Assembly (NCBI GenBank): GCA_902810745.1
Contig: CADDYW010000006.1
Coordinates: forward strand, 1-64,000
Source: Chloroflexota bacterium
Lineage (GTDB): Bacteria; Chloroflexota; UBA6077; FW602-bin22; CADDYW01
Direction: 5' to 3'
Length of the DNA: 64,000 nt
Position numbers and translations under genes: made by a program. This document shows positions 32,220 to 41,949 of this stretch, one piece after another. Below the pieces are notes generated by a model. It was not told where the DNA came from. It did no database searches and saw only the letters and a program-made list of their open reading frames with translations. The first letter of the stretch is position 1, and the number at the start of each line of letters is the position of its first letter.

Positions 32220-35200
32220 TTACCTGACCGAGTAGCGGTCTGATCGGACATATTGCCGGAGCGTCTCCCGGACCGTGGCGGTCAGGGCCGGCACGTCGTG
32301 ATAGATCACGACGTGACCACCAAGGGATGCGAAGACGAATCCGACGATGCTGACCGATCTGCCGGTGATGCGCTCCACGGCGAGCGCGTAAGCACCTCCC
32401 TGGAGGCGGTAGCTCGCCGCACGGGTGGCAAGATGCGCCGGATCGATCCGATCCGTCTTGAAGTCGACGATCGCCAGCGAGCCGTCAGACCGTTCGAAGA
32501 GCAGGTCGATTCGACCTTCCAGCAGGACGCCGTCAGCCTCGACGCCCACCGGCACCTCGTGCCAGGCCCGACCACTGGCCACGGCCTCCTGGACGATGGG
32601 GCTGGTCTGGATCGCCTCGACGAGGCGCCGCACCTCGTCCGCGTGCTCGACTACGCCGAAGCGACGCGTCGCGGCTTCGACAATCTCGGCGGGCATCGGG
32701 GTGCTTCGCGTGGTGATCTGGACCAGGCTAGCGTGAACCGCCTGCCCGATTCGGATGGCCGGGTCGGAGTCGATCGTCGCAATTGCGTCTTCCGGTTCGG
32801 GTGAGATCGTCGGCTGCCAATCCTCCCCGACGACCTCGGGGGCGGACCTCGAATCTAGCTGTTGAGCGCTATCGCGCGATGCGAGGTCGGTCGCGGTGAC
32901 GAGCGGGGCGGTTCCGAGCCGGTCGATCAGTAGCTGTCGAGCTTCCAGCCACTGTCGCTCCTCGAGGGCGTGCTCATCTGGGCTCAGTGAGCCCGGGTCG
33001 ACGATCCGCTCGTGCTCGGCGGGGCCGTCGTTCCTGGCCCGGTCGAGCTCCAGGGCGTGGCAGAGAGGCTCACCGCACGTATCGAGTGTCTCGGCAATGT
33101 GCGCCGCATCGCACGGGCCGCGACCGCGACAGAGGCAGAGGACGAGATGGTCGCGGGCACGCGTGGTTGCCACGTACAGGAGGCGCACCCGTTCAGCGGC
33201 GTCCATGGCCTTCTCACGGTCCTTCGCTGCCTTGTATCCCTCGGTCTCGAAGGCACCGCAGCGAACCTGGAGCGTGCCGGTGTGACGATCCGCCAGGACG
33301 GAGATGGTCGAATGATTGCTGCCTGGTGGCGTGCCCAGGCCAGTGAGAATGACGATTGGAAACTCGAGTCCCTTGGCGCCGTGAATGGTCAGGAAGCGCA
33401 CGGCGTCTTCGTCCGCCTCGGGGAGTGGCGTCTCGGTGTCATTCACCTGGATCCGCTGGAGACCCTCGATCCAGTCGACGAAAGCGCGCAAGGTCGTACG
33501 ACCAGTGCCGTTGAAGAGACGCGCCTGGGAGAGGATATAGCGGAGCCGCCGCCAGGCTTCGCGCGGCCGCGGCTGCCCGAACGCCTGGACCGCGAGCATG
33601 CGCTCGCGCAGGAATGCCTCGATCGTCGCCGCAGGCGACCGGCTCGCCCGCGTAGCATGGAAACGATGTAGCGACGCGAAGGCGTCGGCAACGGGCCCGT
33701 CGGGACCGGTGCCTGGCTCCTCGTAGTCCAGCTTGCCACCGGCCTCCACCCAGCGCAGGAGATCGACGTCAGAGCAGCCGAACGCGGGCGACCGAAGCGC
33801 AGCGACAAGCGCGACCTGATCGGAGGGATCCTCGATGGCACGCAGGCACGAGAGGAGGTCGCGCACCTCCTGAGTGGCCAGGACGAGTGAGCCACTCTCC
33901 ATGCGATAGGGAACGCCAAGGCGCGCGAACGCATCCTCCAGTCCACGAAGGTTTGAGCGCCTCGGCATCAGCACACAGATGTCGCGGTTGCGGGCCCGGC
34001 GAAGCCCGCCGTTCTCGTCACGCACCAGCCAGCCATCCGCGACGATCTGGCGGGCGATCGAGGCGACAATATCCGCCTCGGTCGCTCGGACGTCGGCAGC
34101 CTTGCCGTCAATGCGATCCCCGACGCGGTAGACGCCCCAGCGTGCGCCGTTCAGATCGACCGGTGGATCCGAGGGCTGCAGGTCGACGTACGCGACCTGG
34201 ACGCCACTCTCGTAGCGCATGTGCTGGCGGAAGTGGTAGTTCACCCAGCGGAGCACCGGCGGAAGCGAGCGAAAGTTCTGGACGAGACCCGCACGCTCCT
34301 CCGCGACCGCCTGCTCGTAGATTCTGGTGTAGAGCCCGATATCCGCGCGGCGAAACCGGTAGATCGACTGCTTCGGGTCGCCGACGACGAAGAGCTTGCC
34401 GGGCACGAGCTGCAGATCCCGCCAGTCGCGGGCGTCGCGCTGATTTGGATCTGCGGCAAGGAACCAGACGATCTCGGCCTGGAGCGGGTCAGTATCCTGA
34501 AACTCGTCGACGAAGATCCGGTCGAAGCGGCGTTGAGCCTGGGCGCGGACGTCCGGGTTATCGCGGAGCAGGTCGCGAGCCCAGGTCAGAAGGTCGTGGA
34601 AGGTCGCGACGCCCCGCTGCCGCCGCTGGTCGGCAAAGTCGAGGGTGAAGTCACGGAGGTAGCCAAGGAGCGCCACGAAGACAGCGGTACGGTGCTCCTC
34701 GAGGACCCGCTCGATCTCGGCCTGAGCCGACCTCAAGCAGCTTTTGATCCGCTGGCAGGCATTGACGCCGCTGGCGTCTGATCTCCAGTCACGCTGATTC
34801 CCGTGGGTGACCTTGATGTCGATAGCCTGGAGCGCCACCAGCGCGCCGTTCTCGTCCGTCGCGTTGACCATCCGGGTCGCCGCGACCTGCAGGTCGCGAA
34901 CATGCTGGGCGAGCAGGTCAGTCTCGGGGTTCTTCGCCAGGGGAAGGAGCTCGCGCAGCTCCTGGATCTCGCTGCCCCACCTCTGGGCAACCGAGCGCGG
35001 GTCCTCAGGGTGGGGAGCCGGCCAGGTCGTCGCACGATCGAGCAGATCAGCTTGATCCTGGAGGCCCTTCGCAAGGGCACGCAGCTGATCGAAGGTCATG
35101 CCGAGGAGCAGAGCGCGGCGAATGACAGCGCGACGAGAGCGGTTGTCCGGATCATCGGAGGGAACCTCGTCGTAGAGCCAGGACCGAAACCGCTCGTCGA

Positions 35201-35762
35201 AGGCGAGATCGGATTGGATCGGGTCCCAGACCTCGAAGCCGGGCGGCAGACCTGCCTCGATCGAGAAGGTGCGCAGCAGGGTGCCAGCAAAGGCGTGAAT
35301 GGTCTGGATCGTCGCCAGATCGACCTCCCGGGCAGCACGGGAGCAGCGCTCGCGCTTCACCTCGTCGGGTGCCTCGCTTGCCGCTTTCTCCAGCCCGCGC
35401 CGTACGCGCTCGCGCAGCTCTGCTGCCGCGGCCTCGGTGAAGGTAATCGCGGCCAGCTTCTCCACGCATAGCTGTCCTTCCGCGACGAGTGACACGATGC
35501 GCGCGACGAGTTCGGTTGTCTTGCCGGTGCCCGCGCCGGCTTCGACGAAGAATGTGCGGTCCAGCTCGCGACGAAGGCGCAACCGCTCCTCGTGATCGAT
35601 CGGGACAGGCGCTCCGTCGCCGAATCGAACGATTGTCCCGTGGCTCCGCTCACGGAGAGGAGATCGCTCCTCGAGCGAGAGCGCGGAAGCACCTCCCTCA
35701 CTCACCGCCGAAGAGTCGGGCTGGGGGCGGGTCGATTGTGCTCCGAGCACCTCATCACCCAT
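32220..35762 (-). CDS. addA: ATP-dependent helicase/nuclease AddA
   Basis: 1180 aa. UvrD-type helicase with Walker A V-E-A-G-A-G-T-G-K-T-T near residue 77, T-I-H-A-F near 155, F-V-D-E-F-Q-D-T-D-P near 420 and L-L-Y-V-A-T-T-R-A-R near 860. The C-terminal RecB-type nuclease domain carries G-R-I-D-L-L and V-D-F-K-T-D (near 1099). AddA is the motor and one nuclease of the AddAB complex that resects double-strand breaks for recombination. Its ATG overlaps the addB stop by eight bases, so the pair is translationally coupled. Confidence 0.92.
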   Translation of the reverse strand: MGDEVLGAQSTRPQPDSSAVSEGGASALSLEERSPLRERSHGTIVRFGDGAPVPIDHEERLRLRRELDRTFFVEAGAGTGKTTELVARIVSLVAEGQLCVEKLAAITFTEAAAAELRERVRRGLEKAASEAPDEVKRERCSRAAREVDLATIQTIHAFAGTLLRTFSIEAGLPPGFEVWDPIQSDLAFDERFRSWLYDEVPSDDPDNRSRRAVIRRALLLGMTFDQLRALAKGLQDQADLLDRATTWPAPHPEDPRSVAQRWGSEIQELRELLPLAKNPETDLLAQHVRDLQVAATRMVNATDENGALVALQAIDIKVTHGNQRDWRSDASGVNACQRIKSCLRSAQAEIERVLEEHRTAVFVALLGYLRDFTLDFADQRRQRGVATFHDLLTWARDLLRDNPDVRAQAQRRFDRIFVDEFQDTDPLQAEIVWFLAADPNQRDARDWRDLQLVPGKLFVVGDPKQSIYRFRRADIGLYTRIYEQAVAEERAGLVQNFRSLPPVLRWVNYHFRQHMRYESGVQVAYVDLQPSDPPVDLNGARWGVYRVGDRIDGKAADVRATEADIVASIARQIVADGWLVRDENGGLRRARNRDICVLMPRRSNLRGLEDAFARLGVPYRMESGSLVLATQEVRDLLSCLRAIEDPSDQVALVAALRSPAFGCSDVDLLRWVEAGGKLDYEEPGTGPDGPVADAFASLHRFHATRASRSPAATIEAFLRERMLAVQAFGQPRPREAWRRLRYILSQARLFNGTGRTTLRAFVDWIEGLQRIQVNDTETPLPEADEDAVRFLTIHGAKGLEFPIVILTGLGTPPGSNHSTISVLADRHTGTLQVRCGAFETEGYKAAKDREKAMDAAERVRLLYVATTRARDHLVLCLCRGRGPCDAAHIAETLDTCGEPLCHALELDRARNDGPAEHERIVDPGSLSPDEHALEERQWLEARQLLIDRLGTAPLVTATDLASRDSAQQLDSRSAPEVVGEDWQPTISPEPEDAIATIDSDPAIRIGQAVHASLVQITTRSTPMPAEIVEAATRRFGVVEHADEVRRLVEAIQTSPIVQEAVASGRAWHEVPVGVEADGVLLEGRIDLLFERSDGSLAIVDFKTDRIDPAHLATRAASYRLQGGAYALAVERITGRSVSIVGFVFASLGGHVVIYHDVPALTATVRETLRQYVRSDRYSVR

Positions 35763-38700
35763 CGCTCGTCACCATCGTCGACGTTAGTTGCGAATGGAGA
35801 CTGGCGAGCGGATCGGCCTGCTTGCGCCTCCAGAGCGCATCGCGCTGCGAATGAGCCGGGCAAACACGGTCGAAGTCGCAGTGGCGACAGTTGGCGAAGG
35901 TGTCGTTGTCGGCCGCTCCTGGAACCTGTGGGAAGGCACCCAGGCGGATGCCACGTACGATCACGCTCAGCACCTGGTCGAGACGGGCCGCGACAGTGTC
36001 TTCATCGGCGGATGGTCCGAGCTGCTTGAACTGACCTTTCGCCGTGATGAACCAGAACGCAGCTCCAATACGGGCCAGGCGAGGTAGATTCTGGCGGACG
36101 GCGCGACCGTAGAGTGCGAGCTGGACATGCTGGCCGGCAACGACCGGATCCTCGTGCAGGCCCTGGTAAGGGACAGCCGAGCCGGTCTTGTAGTCGAAGA
36201 TGTGGGCGCGACCGCTGGCAGTGTCCAGGTCGATCCGATCGATCACGCCACGGAAGCGGATCTGCGAGGCAGTCACGGCGGCCTCGAGAGATGGTGGCGG
36301 CGAAATGTCATCCCCGCGGTCGTCGGCGCCAGTGCTCTCACACGACCGCGCAGAGGCAATGGCGTGATCGGCCGATCCGGTTGCCAGCGAGACGTTGAGT
36401 GCCGGCCAGGAGCCCGGGCCTTCGAACCCGAAGGCCTGCTCGAAGTACGAGGGCACCAGTGACTGCTCGATCCGCCACTTCTCGTCTTCGATCAGGAACG
36501 CCGCCAGGTCCGCGAGAATACGCTGCCGCGTGTTCTCCCAGGCAAGTGGATGGCCGGTGACGCCTCTGGCCTCGATCTCGGTAAAGTGCTTCGCGGCAAT
36601 GCGTTCGAGAAGCCTGGCGTCGTCCGGGCCGTAGCGATGGTCGGCGCGAGCCGCGTCACCCTGGTAGAGCTCTCGGAAGAACTCCTCCAGAATCGCGTGG
36701 ATCAGCGAGCCCCGCTCGAGTGCGTCGATCGTCCACGCATCCTCCGGCCGTTCAGTCGGCTCGACTCCCAGGACCCGCTCGAGGAAGTATCGGAAGCCGC
36801 AGGTCGCCCAGGACTGAACGGCCGAGGCAGAGATCGCCCGTCGGCCGTCGAAGATGCTGGCGAGGCGGTGCGCCTGCCCGGCCAGCGCGCTCACATTCCC
36901 ATCGAAGGGGCTCAGCCGCGAGGAGCGCCGCTCGCGCATCAGCTCGAGCGCGCGGCCAAGTGGCAGGTCGTGCCTTCGTGCCAGCGGGTGAAGGTGCAGT
37001 GGTCGGCCAGCCTGGAACCAGCGCGCGGCCTGCTGGAGACGACGGTCCTCGAGGTCGGCGGGCGAGACCTCGCGCGATACGCCCTGGAGCGCCGAGTGGA
37101 CCACGCGCAGCCAGGGATACTCCGATGCACGGAGCGACATGAACTCGGTCGCGCTCAGTGTGCGACCAGCGCGAATGCTGGCGATCTCGAGCAGCCAGCG
37201 CGATGGAAATGCGGCGCGCGTGCCGTCCGTATCAGACGTCGAAAGGGTGATCGCTCCGTGATCTGCGGTGGCGAGTGCGAGAAGGAACTCGTGGCGCTCC
37301 CGAGCGAGCTGCTGCTGCCCTCGATTGAGAGGATCGCTCGCGCTATCGGGGAAGAAGGGATCAACCGTGGACGAGGGTGGAAACACACCCTCGCGCATGC
37401 CCAGCAGGTAGACGCGATCAAACACGAGGCCGGCGACCGCGGTGACCGGCTCGATGAGGATGCCATTGCCTGGCTGGCCAGTCGGAAGGCGATGTGAGTC
37501 GAGCGTCGAGGCCAGCGCGGCGAGAAAGTCCGGAAGGGTCGGTCTGAACTCCGGATCAATGCGGTCTGCTTCGCGCAGGCTTTCGAGCGCCCGGTCGACC
37601 TCGATGGCCGCTGCCGCGTCGTCCTCGGGCCACGCGTCCGGTGGACCGACGTAGCGGTCACGGAGACGGCGTGCCCAGTCGACGAAGGTAGCCCACGTCA
37701 CGTGGCCCGATGGAGGCTGGAGATCTGCTCCGAGCGCGGCGACGAACTCCGCGATGATGCGCGCGGCACTGGCCTGTCGTCGTAGTCCCTCGATCGCGGC
37801 GTCGGCCCGCCCTTCTCGTTCGTGCTCGCGCACCCTCTCCTGAAGGGCAGCGGCGTAGGCGGTCAGTCGCTCCTCCCACTGCTCGAGGCCCCATACGACG
37901 TTTGCCGCACGCGAGAGTCGATCCCAGCTGGCGGGTGGGATGGTTCCCGCCGGAGACTCGAGGATTGGTCCGGTCTCGAGCCACTCCATGAGCGCGTCGC
38001 GCGCAAACCTCCGCTCCGGTAGCTCGACGAGGCCGAGCAGGCAGCGCCCCGGCCGGGTCTGGTCGAGGCGCTTCCCTTCCGAAGACGACCACGGCAGTCC
38101 AGCCAGGTCAAGCATCTCGCGGACCAGTAAAGCGTAGGGCTCATCCTGACGATACAGAATCGCGGTACGATGCAGCGGGACGCCACGTGCGAGGTCTTCC
38201 GCGATGCAGCGGATCACCTCGCGAACCTCCTCGGCCGGGTCTGGTGCGCGCAGTATCCGCACCTCCGCGCGCAGAGGCAGTTTGTCTGGTGGCGGGTTCC
38301 GCGATGGTAGCTCGATCCCGAGCGAGTCGGCGAGGCAGCGTGCAATCGCTTGACCTGGCTCGTCACCGGTCCCCTGCGGATCGGAGAGATCAGCGAGCGC
38401 AGCATAGAACGGAACCCAGCGCGCGGCGGCAGCGAGACATCGCGCCTCGGCAGGATCGACGCGCGTTGGTAGAAAGAGGATGAGCGGACCGAACCGGGCA
38501 AGCCCCGAGGGCGCGGAACGCACGTGGCTCAGGTCTTCGGCGGCTCGGTTGGCCCGCCGGGTCGGATTGTCGTAGCCCGCGGTGATCGTCTGGAACTCGC
38601 GGTAGACCTCGAGGGCGGCTCGGGCAGCTCTGCTCAGCTGCGACTCGCTCAGCGCGTCCACGTCGACCTCGCATCGCCGAAGCTCGCGAAACAGCTCCAC

Positions 38701-39087
38701 GAGTGCCTGCTGAAGCGAGTAATGGCTGGCTGTGCTGAAGGCGCTGGCGTGTCGCCGCAGAGCCTGTCGCACGGCGCCCTCTTCGAGGACTGGCAGGAGC
38801 GGCGGAATCCGCTTCGCAGAGGACGTCTGCACGACGGATGCGATGAACTGGCTCAGTCGGCAGGTGATCACATTGACGTATCCCCCGCGCCGACCGAGGT
38901 GCCAGTGGACCATCCGCCCCGCGTAGTCATTGGGAACAAGCACGGTGACCGGTTGGAACGGGTCAGCCTGCTTCAGATCCCTGACCACGCCGTCAAGCCA
39001 GGTGAAGGCGTCTGGTCCGGGCCGAACGAACGCCAGATGTGCTCGAGGTGCCTGATCCAGCCTCAACTGGGAACCCTGCCGTACCAT
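35755..39087 (-). CDS. addB: ATP-dependent nuclease AddB (Fe-S, PD-(D/E)XK)
   Basis: 1110 aa. The C-terminal nuclease has G-V-I-D-R-I-D-L-D and F-D-Y-K-T (near 964). The iron-sulphur staple is visible: one Cys in A-T-C-G-F-R-Y-F (near 762) and three in C-R-H-C-D-F-D-R-V-C (near 1062-1070). The N-terminal helicase-like domain has lost the P-loop (R-P-G-P-D-A-F in its place), so AddA supplies the motor. First gene of the addB-addA unit, with a good promoter upstream. The ribosome site is weak, and the exact start is less sure than the rest. Confidence 0.88.
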   Translation of the reverse strand: MVRQGSQLRLDQAPRAHLAFVRPGPDAFTWLDGVVRDLKQADPFQPVTVLVPNDYAGRMVHWHLGRRGGYVNVITCRLSQFIASVVQTSSAKRIPPLLPVLEEGAVRQALRRHASAFSTASHYSLQQALVELFRELRRCEVDVDALSESQLSRAARAALEVYREFQTITAGYDNPTRRANRAAEDLSHVRSAPSGLARFGPLILFLPTRVDPAEARCLAAAARWVPFYAALADLSDPQGTGDEPGQAIARCLADSLGIELPSRNPPPDKLPLRAEVRILRAPDPAEEVREVIRCIAEDLARGVPLHRTAILYRQDEPYALLVREMLDLAGLPWSSSEGKRLDQTRPGRCLLGLVELPERRFARDALMEWLETGPILESPAGTIPPASWDRLSRAANVVWGLEQWEERLTAYAAALQERVREHEREGRADAAIEGLRRQASAARIIAEFVAALGADLQPPSGHVTWATFVDWARRLRDRYVGPPDAWPEDDAAAAIEVDRALESLREADRIDPEFRPTLPDFLAALASTLDSHRLPTGQPGNGILIEPVTAVAGLVFDRVYLLGMREGVFPPSSTVDPFFPDSASDPLNRGQQQLARERHEFLLALATADHGAITLSTSDTDGTRAAFPSRWLLEIASIRAGRTLSATEFMSLRASEYPWLRVVHSALQGVSREVSPADLEDRRLQQAARWFQAGRPLHLHPLARRHDLPLGRALELMRERRSSRLSPFDGNVSALAGQAHRLASIFDGRRAISASAVQSWATCGFRYFLERVLGVEPTERPEDAWTIDALERGSLIHAILEEFFRELYQGDAARADHRYGPDDARLLERIAAKHFTEIEARGVTGHPLAWENTRQRILADLAAFLIEDEKWRIEQSLVPSYFEQAFGFEGPGSWPALNVSLATGSADHAIASARSCESTGADDRGDDISPPPSLEAAVTASQIRFRGVIDRIDLDTASGRAHIFDYKTGSAVPYQGLHEDPVVAGQHVQLALYGRAVRQNLPRLARIGAAFWFITAKGQFKQLGPSADEDTVAARLDQVLSVIVRGIRLGAFPQVPGAADNDTFANCRHCDFDRVCPAHSQRDALWRRKQADPLASLHSQLTSTMVTSDG

Positions 39088-39108
39088 CAGCCCGAGGTAG
39101 GCAGGCTT

Positions 39109-39138
39109 ATCTTAGGCCTTTCGTCTGGTTACCGTCAA
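39109..39138 (-). promoter_or_regulatory. Promoter of addB-addA
   Basis: -35 TTGACG (39133-39138), an 18-base spacer and -10 TAAGAT (39109-39114) on the minus strand. Start near 39102, about 15 bases before the addB ATG. Confidence 0.6.
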
Positions 39139-39487
39139 CGATTGCACCCTCGTTTGCCAGGAAAATTAACGGAGTTCACATGACGTCTCGTCTCCACGCC
39201 CCTGGACGTGGAAGGAGGGTGGGCAAGCGCGGGTGGCGCATCGCCTGGAGAACCTCCCGGCTGCGCGGCTGGCTATAATAGCGTCGATCAGGTGGCCGGG
39301 AGACGGCTGATATGGCGTCCGGGTGAAGAGGCGCCGATTCGCCGCCTGGGTCATCCCGCTCCGTGGCGCGGAAGCTCTGACCCAGTGCGATCGATCCCAG
39401 AGGGCCTTCGCCGACGGTCGGGGTGACGACGTATCACTGTTCTTCCGAAGCCGGAATGATAGGCAGCGCTTAACACCTGGATGCGAG
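39139..39487. other. Intergenic region before nth
   Basis: A TATAAT at 39274-39279 (plus) with a poor -35 is the only promoter-like element; it would give nth a leader of about 200 bases. The nth frame is open back to a GTG at 39323, but the extra 55 residues are not Nth-like. A small CCACG/CGTGG stem lies near 39194-39211. Nothing else is recognisable. Confidence 0.35.
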
Positions 39488-40156
39488 ATGACGGGGAAGG
39501 TGCCCTTCGACATCGACGTTGTTATGCGGCGCATCCGTGAGGCGGTTCGTCCGTTTCCGAAGGCGGCGCTGTTCGAGCTGGCCGAGGAGGGCTTCGATTC
39601 GCCATTCGAAGTGCTCGTCGCTTGCTTGATCTCGGTCCGGACGCGTGATGAGGTCACGCTCCCGACTGCTCGACGCCTCTTTGCCGTGGCGCGGACTCCT
39701 GCTGGTGTCCTGCAGCTCAGCTTCGCGGAGCTCGATGCACTGATCCGTGCTTCTTCGTTTCACGAAGCCAAGTCGCGGCAGATCCTGGAGATCGCGCAGC
39801 GGGCCGTCGACCAGTACAGCAGCGCCGTGCCCTGCGACGAGAGTATCTTGCTATCGTTCCGGGGAGTTGGGCCCAAGTGCACCAATCTGGTCCTGGGCAT
39901 CGCGTGCGATCAGCCGCGTATCGCAGTCGACGTCCACGTTTTTCGCGTGACCAACCGGTGGGGCTACGTTCACGCCGCGACACCCGAGCAGACGATGGTC
40001 GAGCTCGAGGCGAAGCTCCCGAGGCGTTACTGGGTCGAGATCAATCGCGTGCTGATTCCGTTCGGCAAGAATGTCTGCACCCCGCGGCTGCCGCGCTGCT
40101 CAACCTGCCCGGTACTCGAGATGTGTCAGCAGGTCGGGGTCACGGCGCATCGATGA
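39488..40156 (+). CDS. nth: Endonuclease III (DNA glycosylase/AP lyase)
   Basis: 222 aa from ATG 39488. Helix-hairpin-helix with the catalytic Lys in F-R-G-V-G-P-K-C-T-N (usually G-V-G-R-K-T-A-N) and the catalytic Asp in V-D-V-H-V-F-R-V. The 4Fe-4S loop C-x6-C-x2-C-x5-C is complete at the C-terminus (C-T-P-R-L-P-R-C-S-T-C to E-M-C). It removes oxidised pyrimidines and nicks the abasic site. The P-K-C-T-N and V-D-V-H variants are slightly off consensus but keep both catalytic residues. Divergent from addB. Confidence 0.9.
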   Translation: MTGKVPFDIDVVMRRIREAVRPFPKAALFELAEEGFDSPFEVLVACLISVRTRDEVTLPTARRLFAVARTPAGVLQLSFAELDALIRASSFHEAKSRQILEIAQRAVDQYSSAVPCDESILLSFRGVGPKCTNLVLGIACDQPRIAVDVHVFRVTNRWGYVHAATPEQTMVELEAKLPRRYWVEINRVLIPFGKNVCTPRLPRCSTCPVLEMCQQVGVTAHR

Positions 40157-40259
40157 GATGATCTGAAGAGAGCCTCCCACTCCTCCCGACTGATGCCCGC
40201 AACGCGCAGAACTGGCCGTTACCGGTCGGCACCGATAGCGTCGTCGAATGCATGGGCGA

Positions 40260-40289
40260 TTTGCATCTTCGGGCGAACTACGCTATACT
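40260..40289 (+). promoter_or_regulatory. Promoter of the 5S rRNA gene
   Basis: -10 TATACT (40284-40289) with TTTGCA (40260-40265) at an 18-base spacing. The start near 40296 lies just before the 5S sequence, so this copy has its own promoter. Confidence 0.5.
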
Positions 40290-40302
40290 TACGAACGATA
40301 AG

Positions 40303-40424
40303 CTTCCTGGTGGTTGGAGCGCGGTCGTCCCACCCGTTCCCATCCCGAACACGGTCGTGAAAGGCCGCAGCGCCGACGATTCTGGCGGGGCAACCCGCCG
40401 GTAAAATAGGTCACTGCCAGGAAG
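40303..40424 (+). rRNA. rrf: 5S ribosomal RNA, isolated copy
   Basis: The ends pair over nine bases (40302-40310 with 40417-40425). The interior has the 5S hallmarks C-C-C-A-T-C-C-C-G-A-A-C-A-C (loop C, 40350-40363) and the G-G-G-G-C-A-A-C-C-C-G-C-C hairpin near 40387. The RNA is about 122 bases. No 16S, 23S or tRNA gene lies next to it; nth is upstream and an oxidoreductase downstream. A run of five T follows the closing stem and may serve as terminator. Confidence 0.93.
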
Positions 40425-40603
40425 CTTTTTCATTTGTGCATTTCTACGCGTGTAACCTCGAACGCCAGAGGTGGTACCGTTCGCTGCTGCGCGCGGTCTG
40501 TCTCGCCCTCAGGTCGTTCTGATCCACTCGCGACATTGCTATACTCAATCGAATCACGAGGCATCGAAAGCTCGTCAACGTTTTCCCGTGGAGGAGAACC
40601 GCC

Positions 40604-40735
40604 TTGTCGATGATGCACGTCACACCCCGCTATGCCTTGCCTCCTCGTGACGCGGCTCTCACGGATTATCGTCTATTGCCCGGCGCTCGTTCAGAAGACC
40701 GTACTGGAGGAGCGGAGGTGGCATGGGCACGCTAG
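40604..40735 (+). CDS. Possible 43-aa upstream ORF overlapping the oxidoreductase start
   Basis: TTG at 40604 (then ATG 40610 and 40613) follows GGAGGAG at a normal distance. The frame ends in a TAG that overlaps the next gene by 13 bases. A TATACT at 40540-40545 lies upstream. The peptide (begins M-S-M-M-H-V-T-P-R-Y) is not recognised. TTG starts with strong ribosome sites occur elsewhere here (43266, 53596). It may be a real small protein, a coupling leader, or chance. Confidence 0.3.
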   Translation: MSMMHVTPRYALPPRDAALTDYRLLPGARSEDRTGGAEVAWAR

Positions 40736-41949
40736 ACGGTCGCAGATTCGTCATCGTCGGTAACGGTATCGCCGGAACAACCGCTGCGGAGCAGATTCGG
40801 AAGGCAGACGCGACTGCCTCCATCAAGCTGATCACCAACGAGCCCTACTCGCTGTACAATCGCATCGCCCTGCCGCCGTTCCTCAAGCAGAAAGTCACCC
40901 AGCAGAAGGTCATGATCCGGAGCGTCGCCTGGCACCAGGAGCGGGCGATCGATCTGATGCTCGAAGAAACCGTGGTGAGTGTCTGCACGTCCAAGCAAGA
41001 GGTTTACCTGGCCTCGGGCAAGGTCTTTCCTTACGACGTGCTGCTGATCGCGACCGGTGGCCGCCCGAATCCCCTGCCGAACGCGGGAGGACTGGCGAAC
41101 GTCTTCAACTTCCAGACGCTCGACGATGCGCTGGCTATCTCGGCGCAGATCGAGCGGTCGACGCACGCCTGCGTCGTCGGAGCGAGCTACATCTCCTACG
41201 AGCTGACCGAGGCATTCCGCTCGCGGGGCCTGAACACCACCTGGCTGATGCGGGGCCCGCGCTTCCTCCGACGCGTCCTGGACGAGGAAGGTGGGGCGCT
41301 GGTCGACCGTATCGCCGAGAAGCACGGTGTCCGCGTCGTCCACAACGTCGAGTGCGCCGAGGTGCGCGGCCGCGACGGCAAGGTCACCGAAGTGCTGACC
41401 ACCGATGGCCAGACGTTTCCCTGCGACCTGCTCGGCGTGGGCGTGGGGATCACGCGCAACGTCGAATTTCTGAGAGGCAGCGGGATTCAGATCAACAGTG
41501 GCGTGATCACCGACGAGTACCTCCGCTCGAACGTGCCCAATGTGTTCGCGGCGGGCGATGCTGCGGAGTATTACGATCCCTACGTTGGCCACCACATCCT
41601 CATGGGTACCTGGGATAACGCGACCAACCACGGGAAAGTCGTTGGTCAGAACATGGTCGGCGCCAGCATCCCCTACGACGACGTTCCAACCTACTCGACG
41701 ACGCTGTTCCACAACCGGATCATGGCGTTCGGCGCGACGCCGGAATCGAACCCCGAGGTCGAGTCAGTGACCTGGCTGGACGAGCCATCCGAGAGCTATC
41801 GACGGCTGTTCTTCCAGGGCGAGCGGCTGGTCGGGGGCGTGATCATCGGGCAGCGCAAAGGCTTTCCCAAGCTGATCGACATGATCAAGCAGCGCACGCC
41901 GGTAAAGAAATCCGAACGCGAGCAGGTGCTGGCGCAGACGCTGACGTGA
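40723..41949 (+). CDS. FAD-dependent pyridine nucleotide oxidoreductase (NirB/rubredoxin-reductase type)
   Basis: 408 aa. FAD-binding V-I-V-G-N-G-I-A-G-T-T-A-A near residue 12; NAD-binding region near 150 (C-V-V-G-A-S-Y-I-S-Y-E, where the classical G-x-G-x-x-G is altered to G-A-S-Y-I-S); second FAD motif V-F-A-A-G-D-A-A-E near 275. There is no redox-active C-x4-C, so it passes electrons to a partner such as a rubredoxin, ferredoxin or nitrite reductase-like protein. The segment N-E-P-Y-S-L-Y-N-R resembles NirB-type N-domains. GGAGGAGCGGAGG precedes the ATG. The partner is not in the window. Confidence 0.82.
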   Translation: MGTLDGRRFVIVGNGIAGTTAAEQIRKADATASIKLITNEPYSLYNRIALPPFLKQKVTQQKVMIRSVAWHQERAIDLMLEETVVSVCTSKQEVYLASGKVFPYDVLLIATGGRPNPLPNAGGLANVFNFQTLDDALAISAQIERSTHACVVGASYISYELTEAFRSRGLNTTWLMRGPRFLRRVLDEEGGALVDRIAEKHGVRVVHNVECAEVRGRDGKVTEVLTTDGQTFPCDLLGVGVGITRNVEFLRGSGIQINSGVITDEYLRSNVPNVFAAGDAAEYYDPYVGHHILMGTWDNATNHGKVVGQNMVGASIPYDDVPTYSTTLFHNRIMAFGATPESNPEVESVTWLDEPSESYRRLFFQGERLVGGVIIGQRKGFPKLIDMIKQRTPVKKSEREQVLAQTLT

